In this document: piece after piece, positions 17,895-28,800 of the stretch | How positions within the stretch are numbered: the first letter of the stretch is position 1 | How the letters are laid out: each line of letters begins with the position of its first letter | From: Martinezella lusitana | GTDB lineage: Bacteria; Pseudomonadota; Alphaproteobacteria; Rhizobiales; Rhizobiaceae | Direction: 5' to 3' | Assembly: GCF_010668395.1 (NCBI RefSeq) | Contig: NZ_WUEY01000001.1 | Span: 620,001-684,000, forward strand | DNA length: 64,000 bases | Notes under the pieces: model-generated | Told to the model about the DNA's origin: nothing | Database searches by the model: none | The model's input: only the letters and a program-made list of their open reading frames with translations | Position numbers and translations under genes: made by a program

Positions 17895-18881
17895 TCAGAC
17901 CGGCTCCCAGCCATCCTTTTCGCTGGCGCGATAGATGGCGTCGATGACCTTCTGATTGAGCTTCGAGCTTTCCAGCGGCACGATTTCCGTACCCTCGCCG
18001 AGGGCGGCCGAGGCGAAGGCCTCCGCCTCACGCTTGTACTGGCGGCTGTCGGGGAAGCGGAAGATCTGCGATTCCGAGTGACCGCGATTGCTCAGCTCCA
18101 GCTCTTCCGCGCCATAACGATCGGCATTGAAGGGCGACTTCACCTCGATGAAACCCTCGGTGCCGTGGAAGACCATGACCTGGCGATTGGCCATCTGCGT
18201 CGAGATGTAGAAGGTGAGCTCGAAGTCGCCGAAATCGGCCTTGACGCTGGAATAGATGTCGGTGCCGAATTCCGGGTCGCGCTCCGTCACGGCCTGGATG
18301 CGCAGGGGTTCGCGGCCGGTGACGAAACGGGTGCTGATCGTCGGGTAGACGCCGATATCGGGCAGGCCGCCGCCGCCGAGCGCCGGGATATTGCGCATGT
18401 TGCCGGCATCGCGGTTGAAATAGGTGAAGGCGCCCTGGATATGGCGAAGGCGGCCGATGGCGCCATCGGCGAGCAGCGAGCGGACCTTCCGCCAGACCGG
18501 CGTATAGGTGACCATATAGGCTTCCGTCACCAGCACCTTGTTGCGATCCCGGGCGGCGATCAGGCTATCGATCTCATCCGCCCTGAGCGCGATCGGCTTT
18601 TCGCACAGCACATGCTTGCCGGCATCGGCCGCCTTGATCGTCCATTCGACATGCTGCGAGGTCGGCAGGGGGATGTAGACCGCGTCGATGGTGTCGGAGG
18701 CGAGCATCTCCTCATAGGAGCCAAAGGCATGCGGCACCGAGAAGCGATCCGCCATCTGCCGGGCGCGATCGAGATCGCGGCTGGCGATCGCGGTAACAAC
18801 GCAGTTTTCCGCATCCTGAATGGCCGGCACCACCAATTCGCGGCCGATCTTCGCCGTCGATAGAATTCCGAAGCGCAGCAT
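17895..18881 (-). CDS. Gfo/Idh/MocA-family oxidoreductase
   Basis: 328 aa. The Rossmann start is [19 protein letters not shown], and the family signature CEKPIAL follows VLITSQ-like sheet residues ([14 protein letters not shown]). The C-terminal domain has [15 protein letters not shown](P)-dependent dehydrogenases of this type act on sugars or inositols; the substrate is not apparent. The ATG at 18881 has AGGAGAG 6 bases upstream and is preferred over the open extension to 18923. Confidence 0.88.
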   Translation of the reverse strand: MLRFGILSTAKIGRELVVPAIQDAENCVVTAIASRDLDRARQMADRFSVPHAFGSYEEMLASDTIDAVYIPLPTSQHVEWTIKAADAGKHVLCEKPIALRADEIDSLIAARDRNKVLVTEAYMVTYTPVWRKVRSLLADGAIGRLRHIQGAFTYFNRDAGNMRNIPALGGGGLPDIGVYPTISTRFVTGREPLRIQAVTERDPEFGTDIYSSVKADFGDFELTFYISTQMANRQVMVFHGTEGFIEVKSPFNADRYGAEELELSNRGHSESQIFRFPDSRQYKREAEAFASAALGEGTEIVPLESSKLNQKVIDAIYRASEKDGWEPV

Positions 18882-19198
18882 ACTCTCTCTCCTGAAACAT
18901 CGTCCCGAAGCAGACGGCCGCATGGCGATGATCGCAAGACGGCCCTTCCGGCGGGATCCTTTATGAACACGGTGCGTGAAGCGAAACGCGGGTCATTCCG
19001 CTCTGGACAAAACCGGCGCAACCTTATTCGGCCCTTGCCGAAGGCGCAACGCCCGAAGCGGTCCGCACGCGCAAACGCGGTGGCACCGCTGTCATGGCGC
19101 GATGTCCGTATTTGTCCTCTTTCTGTCCGCCAGATGGCTTTCGCACCCTTCAAGCGCGACCTAGTCTCGGCTATCCTTCAAGCACAGGAGATACCGAA
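18882..19198. other. Divergent intergenic region, 317 bases
   Basis: Lies between the Gfo/Idh gene and the isochorismatase-GlxA operon and must hold both promoters. The open frames seen here are Arg-rich and have no ribosome sites, so I call none. No clear dyad or repeat was found. Confidence 0.5.
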
Positions 19199-19768
19199 AT
19201 GTCCCACGCGGATACTGCATTGCTCGTCATCGACGCTCAGGAATCCTTTCGTCAGCGCCCCTATTGGCGAGCCGACGATCTGCCTGTTTTCACCAGCCGC
19301 CTGCAGGCGCTGATCGACGGAGCCAAGGCGAAGGGAATTCCCGTCATCCAGATTTTCCATGTCGAGGATGACGACGCGCATTTCAGCCTGAAGAGCGGCT
19401 TCGTGCGCAAGCTCGACGAAATCTCGCTGGAGGCCGATGCCGTGTTCCACAAGCGCCGCCATTCGGCACTCGTCGGTTCCGGTCTCGATGTCTGGCTGGT
19501 GGCGAACGGCATCCGCAAGGTGATCGTCTCGGGCATTCGCACGGAGCAATGCTGCGAGACCACCACGCGGCACGCCTCCGATCTCGGTTACGAGGTCGAC
19601 TACGTCACCGAGGCGACCTTGACCTTCCCGATGACGCACGCCTCGGGCACGGTCTTCAGCGTCGATGATATCAAGAAGCGTAGCGAACTGGTGCTGTCGG
19701 GCCGTTTCGCCCGCATAGCAACCGTCGAGGAAGCGCTTGCCGATGCCCCGATCCGGAGCGCCGCATGA
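19199..19768 (+). CDS. Isochorismatase-family cysteine hydrolase
   Basis: 189 aa. The Asp-Lys-Cys catalytic triad is visible: Asp in ALLVIDAQESF, Lys in AVFHKRRHSAL, and Cys in IRTEQCCETTTRHASDLGY. Family members cleave isochorismate, nicotinamide or carbamoyl compounds. CAGGAG lies 9 bases upstream of the ATG. The gene overlaps the following GlxA-type regulator by four bases (ATGA), so the regulator probably responds to this enzyme's pathway. The substrate is unknown. Confidence 0.87.
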   Translation: MSHADTALLVIDAQESFRQRPYWRADDLPVFTSRLQALIDGAKAKGIPVIQIFHVEDDDAHFSLKSGFVRKLDEISLEADAVFHKRRHSALVGSGLDVWLVANGIRKVIVSGIRTEQCCETTTRHASDLGYEVDYVTEATLTFPMTHASGTVFSVDDIKKRSELVLSGRFARIATVEEALADAPIRSAA

Positions 19769-20763
19769 GCCAAGACGGCCAGCGCCTCCATCGACGGACC
19801 ATTCCCGTCTACGTCCTTCTGCCGCCCTATACGCTGCTGATGGATGTGGCCGGGCCGGTGGAGGTGCTGCGCCGCGCCAATGTCGAACAGGACGACGTCC
19901 TGTTCGACTATAGTTTCATCGCCGCCCAACCATCGCAGACGACCTCGGTCGGGCTGACGCTTGCCGATCTCAAACCCTTGCCCGATCACATTCCCGACGG
20001 CGCCTATGTCATCCTCTCCGGCAGCGTCACGCCGCCCGACGATGCCGAGGATATCGAGCCCGAAACAGCCATGCTTGCCGCCTGGCTGAGAGGCGCGATC
20101 CGTCCGGGCATCACCCTCGTCACCATCTGCTCCGGCGCCGTGCTTGCGGCGCGTGCCGGCCTGATGGACGGCTATGCGTGCACCACGCACGCCGCCTGCC
20201 TCGACGAGGTCCGAGAACACGCGCCGACGGCGAGGGTCCTCGACAACCGGCTCTATGTCGAAGACCGGGACCGCTATTCGAGCGCCGGCATCACCACAGG
20301 CACCGACCTGATGCTGCATCTCGCCTCCAAGCTGACCTCGCCGATGACGGCGCTGACCATTGCCCGGCACATGGTCGTCTACATCAGGCGGACCGGCGCC
20401 GAGCCGCAGCTTTCGCCCTGGCTCAGCGGCAGAAACCATGTGCATCCCGCCATCCATCGCGCTCAGGATGCGATCATGGCCGATCCCGCTCACACCTGGT
20501 CGCCTTCCGAACTCGCCGCCATCGGAGCGATGAGCGCCCGGCATATTTCACGGCTGTTTCAGGAGCATGCCGGCCTGTCGGTGACGGCCTATGTCAATCT
20601 GATGCGCGTCACGCTGGCGCGGGACGTGCTCGCCAATTCGCGGCTGGACATGGAGAGCGTGGCGGAAAAATCCGGCTTCGCGTCGCCGCGGCACATGCGG
20701 CGCGTCTGGTCGAAATACAACGCCCTGCCGCCAAGCCACTACCGGCGCTCGACGGCGGAATAA
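19765..20763 (+). CDS. GlxA-family transcriptional regulator (DJ-1/PfpI plus AraC HTH)
   Basis: 332 aa. Residues about 10-190 form a DJ-1/PfpI amidotransferase-like domain with the nucleophile-elbow motif VTICSGAVLAARAGLMDG. The last 100 residues are an AraC double helix-turn-helix (LAAIGAMSARHISRLFQEH, ESVAEKSGFASPRHMRRVW). The closing PPSHYRR is typical. Relatives regulate glycine-betaine, arginine or nitrogen-compound catabolism. It is translationally coupled to the isochorismatase gene. Confidence 0.9.
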   Translation: MSQDGQRLHRRTIPVYVLLPPYTLLMDVAGPVEVLRRANVEQDDVLFDYSFIAAQPSQTTSVGLTLADLKPLPDHIPDGAYVILSGSVTPPDDAEDIEPETAMLAAWLRGAIRPGITLVTICSGAVLAARAGLMDGYACTTHAACLDEVREHAPTARVLDNRLYVEDRDRYSSAGITTGTDLMLHLASKLTSPMTALTIARHMVVYIRRTGAEPQLSPWLSGRNHVHPAIHRAQDAIMADPAHTWSPSELAAIGAMSARHISRLFQEHAGLSVTAYVNLMRVTLARDVLANSRLDMESVAEKSGFASPRHMRRVWSKYNALPPSHYRRSTAE

Positions 20764-20819
20764 AGAAATCGTTAGTGGCGTTCACCGCGAAAGGCCGGTA
20801 GCCTGCCTTGTCCCTCCCT

Positions 20820-20840
20820 GCCGGCGCCTCTGACGCCGGC
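20820..20840 (+). terminator. GC-rich hairpin after the GlxA gene
   Basis: GCCGGCG and CGCCGGC arms with a 7-base loop, 56 bases past the stop codon and 29 before the next gene. Only a short TTCCT follows. Confidence 0.4.
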
Positions 20841-20869
20841 TTCCTGCTCAAGTGATTTGGAGATGCATC

Positions 20870-21820
20870 ATGGACCTGCGCAAGCTTGGACGAACCGATC
20901 TTTTGGTCGCCCCCATCGTTTTCGGCGGCAACGTCTTCGGCTGGACGGCCGATGAGAAGACTTCCTACGCATTGCTCGACGCCTTCTTCGAGGCCGGTCT
21001 CAACACCATCGACACGGCCGATGTCTATTCCCGCTGGGTTCCAGGCAACAAGGGCGGCGATTCCGAAGAGATCATCGGCAAATGGCTGAAACAAAGCCGC
21101 GTTGCTCGCGACAAGGCCATCATCATCACCAAGGTCGGATCGGACATGGGTCCGGGCAAAAAAGGGCTCAAGGCCGATTATATCATCGAGGCAGCCGAAG
21201 CCTCTCTGAAGCGGCTGCAGACCGATCATATCGATCTTTATCTGTCGCACTGGCCGGACCCGGAAACGCCGCACGAGGAATCGCTCGCCGCCTATGCGAA
21301 GCTGAAGGAACAGGGCAAGATCCGCCATGTCGGCTGCTCCAACCTCGATGCGACGCAGCTCCAGGCCTCGCTCGATGCCGCCGCCAAGGCCGGCCTGCCG
21401 CGCTACGACGTGCTGCAGCCCGAATATAACCTCTATGCCCGCGACAGTTTCGAGGGCCCGCTGGCGGATCTCTGCGTGAAGGAAGAGATTGGCGTCATCA
21501 CCTATTTCAGCCTTGCCGCCGGCTTCCTGACCGGCAAATACCGGACAAAGGCGGATACGGAAGGCAGAGCGCGCGAAAACCGGGTTGCCGCCTATCTCGA
21601 CGACAAGGGCCTGCGCATTCTTGCTGCCCTCGACAAGGTTGCGGCCGAAACCGGCGCGAAGCCGGCCGAGATCGCGCTTGCCTGGCTGCTGCGCAAGCGC
21701 GGCGTCACAGCTCCGATCGCCAGCGCCACTAGCCTCGGCCAGCTCGACGCGCTAATCAATTCGGCAAAGCTTTCGCTTTCCGACGAAGCCATGCGCCTGC
21801 TCGACGCAGCCGGCGAATAA
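20870..21820 (+). CDS. Aldo/keto reductase
   Basis: 316 aa. The catalytic tetrad positions are visible: Asp and Tyr in DTADVYSRW, Lys in IIITKVG and His in DLYLSHWPDP. The NADPH-binding end has IASATSLGQLDALI. It is closest in feel to YajO/Tas-type reductases (DLRKLGRTDLLVAPIVFGGN). It reduces aldehydes or ketones with NADPH; the substrate is unknown. The start is fixed by TTGGAG 9 bases upstream of ATG. Confidence 0.9.
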   Translation: MDLRKLGRTDLLVAPIVFGGNVFGWTADEKTSYALLDAFFEAGLNTIDTADVYSRWVPGNKGGDSEEIIGKWLKQSRVARDKAIIITKVGSDMGPGKKGLKADYIIEAAEASLKRLQTDHIDLYLSHWPDPETPHEESLAAYAKLKEQGKIRHVGCSNLDATQLQASLDAAAKAGLPRYDVLQPEYNLYARDSFEGPLADLCVKEEIGVITYFSLAAGFLTGKYRTKADTEGRARENRVAAYLDDKGLRILAALDKVAAETGAKPAEIALAWLLRKRGVTAPIASATSLGQLDALINSAKLSLSDEAMRLLDAAGE

Positions 21821-21835
21821 ACAGAAGGCCGGCCG

Positions 21836-22279
21836 ATGACCGTGACGATCCGAGACGCCAGACCCGACGACGAAGCGCGCTGGCGCGCGCTATGGAACGG
21901 ATATCTGGCTTTCTACGGCGTCACCATCGCGCCCGACATCACCGATGCGACCTGGCGCCGGGTCTTCGATCCGGCGTCGGCGATCTTCATGCGCGTGGCG
22001 GAGGTCGACGGCGAGGTAAAGGGTTTCACCCTCTGCCTCGTCCATGAGGGAACATGGGTACGCGCGCCGGATTGCTACCTGGAAGACCTGTTCGTCGACG
22101 AAAGCGCCCGAGGCCGCGGCGTCGGGCGCGCGCTGCTGGACGATCTGGTCTCGCTCTGCAAGAAGAACGGCTGGGCCCGCCTCTACTGGCATACCGAGGA
22201 AAGCAATGCGACCGCCCGCAAGCTCTACGACACCTATGTCGAGAGCGACGGCCACATTCGCTACCGCATCAGCTTCTGA
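21836..22279 (+). CDS. GNAT-family N-acetyltransferase
   Basis: 147 aa. The acetyl-CoA loop is DESARGRGVGRALLDDLV, preceded by the YLEDLFV strand and followed by WARLYWHTEESNATARKLYD, a standard GNAT end. The substrate is unknown. It lies 15 bases after the aldo/keto reductase and is likely in the same operon. Its last 11 bases overlap the convergent M15-like gene. Confidence 0.88.
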   Translation: MTVTIRDARPDDEARWRALWNGYLAFYGVTIAPDITDATWRRVFDPASAIFMRVAEVDGEVKGFTLCLVHEGTWVRAPDCYLEDLFVDESARGRGVGRALLDDLVSLCKKNGWARLYWHTEESNATARKLYDTYVESDGHIRYRISF

Positions 22280-22886
22280 GCTTCGGGAAACCCTCATAAA
22301 GAGCGGAATGATCCCCTTCCCAATTGGCCATGCCCGGCTTGGTCAGCATGCCGCGCGGGCTGACATAGCTCTGGATGGTCCGCATCGGCCGCTCGTGCCA
22401 TTGGATATTGAAGGCCCAAAGCTTCGGAAAGAAGCAGAGCGACGCATAAGGCAAATGGTCGTGGATCCACCAGGCGAGCTTCTGCCAATCGCCTTCATGA
22501 GTGTGGTGATCGATCAGCCATGGCACGACGATGCAGACGGCCGAGCCCATGCAGCCGTCGAGATCGCGCATGTCCCAGATATGGTGCGCGGCGGTATGGG
22601 CGTTGGTCGAACAATTGAGCCCGTTCCTGTTGCCGAAAGCATTGACCTCGGGCGAGCGGTAACCGGAGCGGATATGTAGCCGGCCAAAGGTCGCCTCCAG
22701 CGGCTCCAGCAACTCCTCGCACAGCCTGCGGCCCGTTTCGATCGCGAGATCGGGATCCTCCGGAATATTGGGGATGCGATAGAAATCGGCGATTTCCGAA
22801 TGCAGGAAATCGCGAAAGAAAAAGTTCTTCGACAGCCTGACGCGGCCCAGATCCTCGAGCCCCTTCATCGATCCCGGTTTTTTCAT
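22269..22886 (-). CDS. Peptidase M15-like protein (D-Ala-D-Ala carboxypeptidase fold)
   Basis: 205 aa. The core LHIRSGYRSPEVNAFGN, CSTNAHTAAHHIWDMRD and WWIHDHLPYASLCFFPKL resembles the M15 zinc peptidase fold, with His and Asp in HHIWDMRD as likely metal ligands, although the canonical SxHxxGxAxD spacing is altered. No signal peptide is visible. GGGAGGAA 9 bases before the ATG at 22886 fixes the start; a much longer open frame upstream crosses the divergent promoter and DUF892 gene and is not used. Catalytic activity is uncertain. Confidence 0.65.
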   Translation of the reverse strand: MKKPGSMKGLEDLGRVRLSKNFFFRDFLHSEIADFYRIPNIPEDPDLAIETGRRLCEELLEPLEATFGRLHIRSGYRSPEVNAFGNRNGLNCSTNAHTAAHHIWDMRDLDGCMGSAVCIVVPWLIDHHTHEGDWQKLAWWIHDHLPYASLCFFPKLWAFNIQWHERPMRTIQSYVSPRGMLTKPGMANWEGDHSALYEGFPKLRS

Positions 22887-22963
22887 CGCTCGCAATTCCT
22901 CCCTGCCATCGCCGCAACTCAGCCGACTTTGAACCGGATCGCCACCCGAATCCGTCAGCAACG

Positions 22964-22988
22964 GGAACAATTCGGCCCACACCGACTT
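22964..22988 (+). promoter_or_regulatory. Candidate EcfG/RpoE2 general-stress promoter
   Basis: GGAAC (22964-22968), an 18-base spacer, then TT (22987-22988), fitting the GGAAC-N18/19-TT pattern known from rhizobial RpoE2. It is 64 bases upstream of the DUF892 gene. The -10 reads CTT instead of the preferred GTT. Confidence 0.4.
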
Positions 22989-23051
22989 GGATAGGGGTCG
23001 CCGACTGCGGCGAGCCCTTGAAAATCCGAGCCCCGAACATGGAGAGAAACA

Positions 23052-23546
23052 ATGCCGAAGGACAAGACACTGGAAGATCTTTTCTACGACACGCTGAAGG
23101 ACATCTACTATGCCGAAAGGCAGATCGTGCGGGCCTTGCCCAAGATGGCGCGCGCGGCGCAAGCTCCGGATCTGAAGGCCGGCTTCGAAAAGCATCTGCA
23201 GGAAACCGAGGGCCATGTCGAACGCCTGCAGCAGGTCTTCGACCTGATCGGCAAGCGCGCCCAGGGCAAGACCTGCGAAGCCATTCAGGGGATCCTTGCC
23301 GAAGGCGAGGAGATCATCGAAGAATTCAAGGGAACACCGGCTCTCGATGCCGGACTGATATCGGCGGCGCAGGCCGTCGAGCACTACGAGATCGCCCGCT
23401 ACGGAACGCTGCGGACCTGGGCGAACACGCTCGGCCAGAAGAAGGTCGTCGAGCTGCTCGACCAGACGCTGCAGGAGGAGGGAAATACCGACAAGATCCT
23501 CTCGAAGCTGGCGATGACCGCAGCCAATCAAAAGGCCGCAGCCTGA
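23052..23546 (+). CDS. DUF892 / YciE-YciF ferritin-like protein
   Basis: 164 aa, helical throughout. KTLEDLFYDTLKDIYYAERQIVRALPKMARAA is the DUF892 opening (positions 4-35), and HLQETEGHVERL and EHYEIARYGTLRTWA supply the ferritin-like Glu and His residues for a di-iron site. The family is induced by osmotic or general stress in enterobacteria and rhizobia; the biochemical role is not settled. GGAGAG precedes the ATG. A candidate RpoE2-type promoter lies upstream. Confidence 0.88.
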   Translation: MPKDKTLEDLFYDTLKDIYYAERQIVRALPKMARAAQAPDLKAGFEKHLQETEGHVERLQQVFDLIGKRAQGKTCEAIQGILAEGEEIIEEFKGTPALDAGLISAAQAVEHYEIARYGTLRTWANTLGQKKVVELLDQTLQEEGNTDKILSKLAMTAANQKAAA

Positions 23547-23572
23547 CACCGCTTGCCTGACCGCCACGCATG

Positions 23573-23600
23573 GGGCGGCGGACCGGCAATGCCGCCGCCC
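23573..23600. terminator. Shared hairpin between convergent genes
   Basis: GGGCGGCGG and CCGCCGCCC arms around a 10-base loop fill the space between DUF892 and the LysR gene; the second arm abuts the LysR stop codon. No T-run on either strand. Confidence 0.4.
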
Positions 23601-24494
23601 TCACAGTCCCGTATACTTGAAGAAGTCGATGAAGGCCCTGAGCGCCGGGCGCATCTGGCGGCGGCTCGGATAATAGATGCAGAAGCCGGGGTAAGGGGGG
23701 CACCAATCCTCCAGCACGCGGATGAGTTTGCCCTCCGCCAGTTCCTGCTGCACGCGTATGTCGAACAGATAGGCGAGACCGGCGCCGTTGACGGCGGCCA
23801 GAACCGCGAGCCGGTCCTCGATGACGATCAGCGGCCCGTCGATCGCCACAATCAATTCGCGGCCATCCTTTTCGAACTCCCAGCGATAGAGCGAGCCATC
23901 GGTAAACCGCCGCTTGATGCAGCGGTGATGGACGAGATCGCGCGGATGCACCGGTTTCGGGTGTTTCTCGAAATAGGCCGGGGAGCCGGCAATGACGGTG
24001 CGGATGTCAGGCGAAACCTTCACCGCGATCATGTCGCCCTCTATGCTCTCCTCCAGCCGGATGCCGGCGTCGAAGCCTTCCTTGACGATATCGCTGAAAC
24101 CGTCCTCGTTGGCGATCTCCAGCGTGATATCCGGATAGGCGTTGAGGAAATCGCCGATGCGCGGCGCCATCAACAGGTCGGAGGCAAAGCGCGGAGCGGT
24201 GATGCGGAGATTGCCGGCCGGCCGGCCACGGGTCGCAAGCGCATCCTCCAGCGCGATATCGATCTCCTCCAAAGCCGGCGACAACCGCTGGAGCAATGCC
24301 TGGCCCTCTTCGGTCGGGAGAACGCTTCGGGTGGTGCGGGCGAGCAGCCGCACGCCGAGGCTTTCCTCGAGACTGGAAACGGCATGGCTGACCGCTGACG
24401 GCGCGATCGACAGCTCCTTGCCGGCGGCACGAAAGCTGCGATGGGCGGCGACGGCGGCAAAAACCGCGAGCTGGGAGAGCTGTGTCCTGTTCAT
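23601..24494 (-). CDS. LysR-family transcriptional regulator
   Basis: 297 aa. The HTH is LSQLAVFAAVAAHRSFRAAG followed by KELSIAPSAVSHAVSSLEES. The effector domain ends with the PGFCIYYPSRRQMRPALRAFIDF pattern of the CrgA/YhjC-like subgroup. It is divergent from an aldo/keto reductase, which it probably controls. A 13-bp TCTA-N5-TAGA dyad, a canonical T-N11-A LysR motif, sits 3 bases upstream of its own ATG. Confidence 0.9.
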   Translation of the reverse strand: MNRTQLSQLAVFAAVAAHRSFRAAGKELSIAPSAVSHAVSSLEESLGVRLLARTTRSVLPTEEGQALLQRLSPALEEIDIALEDALATRGRPAGNLRITAPRFASDLLMAPRIGDFLNAYPDITLEIANEDGFSDIVKEGFDAGIRLEESIEGDMIAVKVSPDIRTVIAGSPAYFEKHPKPVHPRDLVHHRCIKRRFTDGSLYRWEFEKDGRELIVAIDGPLIVIEDRLAVLAAVNGAGLAYLFDIRVQQELAEGKLIRVLEDWCPPYPGFCIYYPSRRQMRPALRAFIDFFKYTGL

Positions 24495-24497
24495 TGA

Positions 24498-24510
24498 TCT
24501 AAATTATAGA
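24498..24510. promoter_or_regulatory. LysR-box (T-N11-A) TCTAAATTATAGA
   Basis: An exact TCTA/TAGA dyad immediately upstream of the LysR start codon, in the 130-base divergent space. The position suggests autoregulation plus control of the aldo/keto reductase. Confidence 0.4.
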
Positions 24511-24624
24511 ACAAGCTGTAAGGATCTGCATGGATTTTCATTCATTGTGCCGAACACTAACTTGAGCCTGTCGGCAACGGGCATCGACCCGCTGCCGCTT
24601 TCATAAGCTCAAGAGGAATACACC

Positions 24625-25620
<996 letters not shown>

Positions 25621-25650
25621 CGGGTCAGGTGCTCCTCCTGCTCAGGCAAA

Positions 25651-25680
25651 GACATCGGCCGTCGAGGCCGGTGTCATTTT
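25651..25680 (+). terminator. Terminator of the aldo/keto reductase gene
   Basis: GACATCGGCC and GGCCGGTGTC form a 10-bp stem with one wobble pair around GTCGA, followed by ATTTT, 30 bases past the stop codon. Confidence 0.6.
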
Positions 25681-25873
25681 GGGACTGAAAAGAAAAGTGA
25701 AGCGCCATCAAGGGATGAGAGAACATGTGAAACGCCTGAATTGCAGGCTCTTTCAAGCTCCTAGACAGATCGTTATGGGCGTAAATCGTCTCCAGCGTTC
25801 GACGCTCGGTTGACAAACGGGTTCGAAATTTGAAGATTGCCGCCATCAAAAACGGGCAGCGTTGGGAGGACTT

Positions 25874-28800
25874 ATGTCTAAGCGCGCGTTTATCGGCTTC
25901 TCCGCTTTTCTTCTCGCCACTTTCGCATCCCTGAGCCCTTCGCTCGCCGCCGACGTCAAGCGTCAGGTGGTCACCACCAAGGATGGCGACTACTTCGGCT
26001 TCGATCTGCGCACCGAGCAGAACGTGACGCTGGACCAGTGCTCAGCCTCCTGCATCGGCGACAAGTCCTGCAAGGCCTTCACCTACAATCCCAAGGTGAA
26101 GTGGTGCTTCCTGAAGTCCGACTTCAACCAGCTCAACAGCTTCCCGGGCGCGATCGCCGGCAAGGTCGTCGAGACGGCGGCCACCAGCGAGCCGGATATC
26201 GGCGCGGCCCCCGCCCTTTCCTTCCTCTCCGACAATTTCGTCCAGAGCGCGCGCGACGCGAAGAGCACGCTGACGCTCGGCGACGAACTGAAGGGCCAGG
26301 GCGTCGAAAGCCTGATCGCGCTCGGCCGTATCGAGCTGACCTCGGGCAACGTCAACAATGCCCTGAACGCCTTCCAGGGCGCACTCTCGCTCAGCCCCGA
26401 CAATGGCGATCTGTGGATCGAGATGGCGCGCGCCGCCAACACGATCACGAACGACACGTCTGTTGCGACCAAGGCAGCCTATGCCGCGCTCAACGGCTAC
26501 CAGCTGACCCGCACGACGAGCAGCCGCGCCGATGCGCTGGCCGTGCTGGCCGAAGCGCTGAAGAACGCACAGAGCTATCGCCCGGCGCTCAGCGCCTACA
26601 AGGCGAGCCTCGATCTCGCCAGCTCCGCCGCAGTCCAGGCAGCCTATGTTGACCTGAGGGAGCGCCAGGGCTTCCGCGTGACGGGCAATACGCTCGACAA
26701 CGACAATGCCTCGCCGCGCGCCTGCGTGCAGTTCTCCGAAAAGCTGGTGAAGAGCGGCGTCGATTACACGCCTTTCGTCACCGTCAATGGGGCCGCGCCG
26801 AAGGGCGTCGATGCCAAGGACAACCAGATCTGCGTCGAGGGCCTGGAATTCGGCCAGCACTACCGCGTTTCGCTGCGTGCCGGCCTGCCATCGTCGGTGG
26901 ATGAGAATCTCCCCTCGCAGGTCAATGTCGACGTCTACGTCAAGGACCGCACCGCGTCGCTGCGCTTCACCGGCGACAATTTCGTGCTGCCTTCGACCGC
27001 GCGCCGCGGCATCCCGATCATTTCCGTCAACGCCAACACGGCCAATCTCAAGCTCTACCGCATCGGCGACCGCAATATCGCGCAGCTTCTGAACAATTCG
27101 CAGTTCCTGACGCAGGTGGACAGCTACAGCGCGCAGACCATCCAGGACACCAATGGCGAGCTGGTCTGGCAGGGCTCCATCGAAATCCAACAGGACCTCA
27201 ACAAGGAAGTGGCAACCAGCTTCCCGGTCGACGAGGTGCTGCCGAAGCGCAAGCCCGGCGTCTACGTGCTGACCGCGGTTGCGCCCAACAGCGGCGGCCA
27301 GGAATGGGATCCGCAGGCGACTCAATGGTTCGTCGTCTCCGATATCGGCGTCACCACCTATGCCGGCACCGACGGACTGAACGTTTTCGCCCGCTCGCTC
27401 GGCAGCGCCAAGCCGCTGGCCGGCATTCAGCTGCAATTGCTTGCCAAGAACAATGAGATCCTCGGCACGGCAAAGACCGACGACAACGGCCGCGCCGTCT
27501 TCAGCGCCGGCCTGATGCGCGGCACGGCGGGCATGACGCCGGCTGTCATCACCGCCCAGAACGGCGATCAGGATTACGTCTTCCTCGACATGACGCGCGC
27601 CGGCTTCGATCTTTCCGACCGCGGCGTCGCCGGCAGAACCGCGCCCGGCGCGATCGACCTGCTGACCTGGACGGAACGCGGCATCTATCGCGCCGGCGAG
27701 ACGGTGCATGCTTCGGCGCTTGCCCGCGACGTCAGCTCGACGGCAGTCGAAAACCTGCCGCTGACCTTCGTCTTCCTGCGCCCGGATGGCGTCGAGGACC
27801 GCCGCATCGTCACCGACGGCGGCAAGCTTGGCGGCTACAATGTCGACCTGCCGCTGCAGCAGACCTCGATGCGCGGCACCTGGACGATGAATATCTATAC
27901 CGACCCGAAGGGCTCCTCCATCGGCTCGCAGACCTTCCTCGTCGACGATTTCGTGCCGGATCGCATCGAATTCGACATGGCAAGCGATGCCAAGGAGATC
28001 GAAGTCGGCCAGCCGACGCCGGTCAACGTCGTCGGACGCTACCTCTACGGCGCACCGGCGGCAGGCCTCAATCTGGAAGGCGAAGTGACGCTGAAGCCGA
28101 CGCGCCAGAGCGACGCCTACAAGGGCTATCAGTTCGGCCTTGCCGATGAAGGCGCGGGCAAGGACGACAATGACGACGACAGCAGCGGCGGCGACAGCAA
28201 GGCCGAGAGCACGCAGGTGCCGTTGGAAGACCTGCAGGCGCTGGACGAAGACGGCAAGACCACCTTCGACGTCACCATCAACGACACGCCTTCGACCACG
28301 CAGCTTCTGAACGCCAATATCACGGTTCGCATGCAGGAAGCCGGCGGCCGCGCCGTCGAGCGCTCGCTGACCCTCCCCGTCAAGGCGGACGGGCCGCGCA
28401 TCGGCATCAAGCCGGAATTCGACGGCGATCTCGGCGAAAACTCCGTCGGCAACTTCCACGTCATCGCTGTCGACGCCAACGGCCAGAAGCAGGCCATGCA
28501 AGGCCTGACCTGGAAGCTTTTGAGCGTCGAGCGCGATTATCAATGGTATCGCGACGGCAACAGCTGGAAGTACGAGCCGATCATCTCGACCAAGCAGGTG
28601 GCCGTCGGCACCGTCAACGCCACGATGGACGGTGCGGCGATTTCCATGCCCGTCACCTGGGGCCGCTACCGGCTCGAAGTCTCCACCGCCGATGCCAACG
28701 GCCCGGAATCCAGCGTCGAGTTCAATGCCGGCTGGTATGTCGCCGCCAGCTCGACCGAGACGCCGGATGCGCTGGAGATCGCGCTCGACAAGGCAAGCTA

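Noticed and set aside
22887..23567. Upstream part of the M15-like frame
   Set aside because: It runs through the divergent promoter and the DUF892 gene; the ribosome site at 22886 marks the real start.
25625..25849. 74-codon minus-strand frame before the macroglobulin gene
   Set aside because: Overlaps the terminator hairpin of the aldo/keto reductase and lacks a ribosome site.
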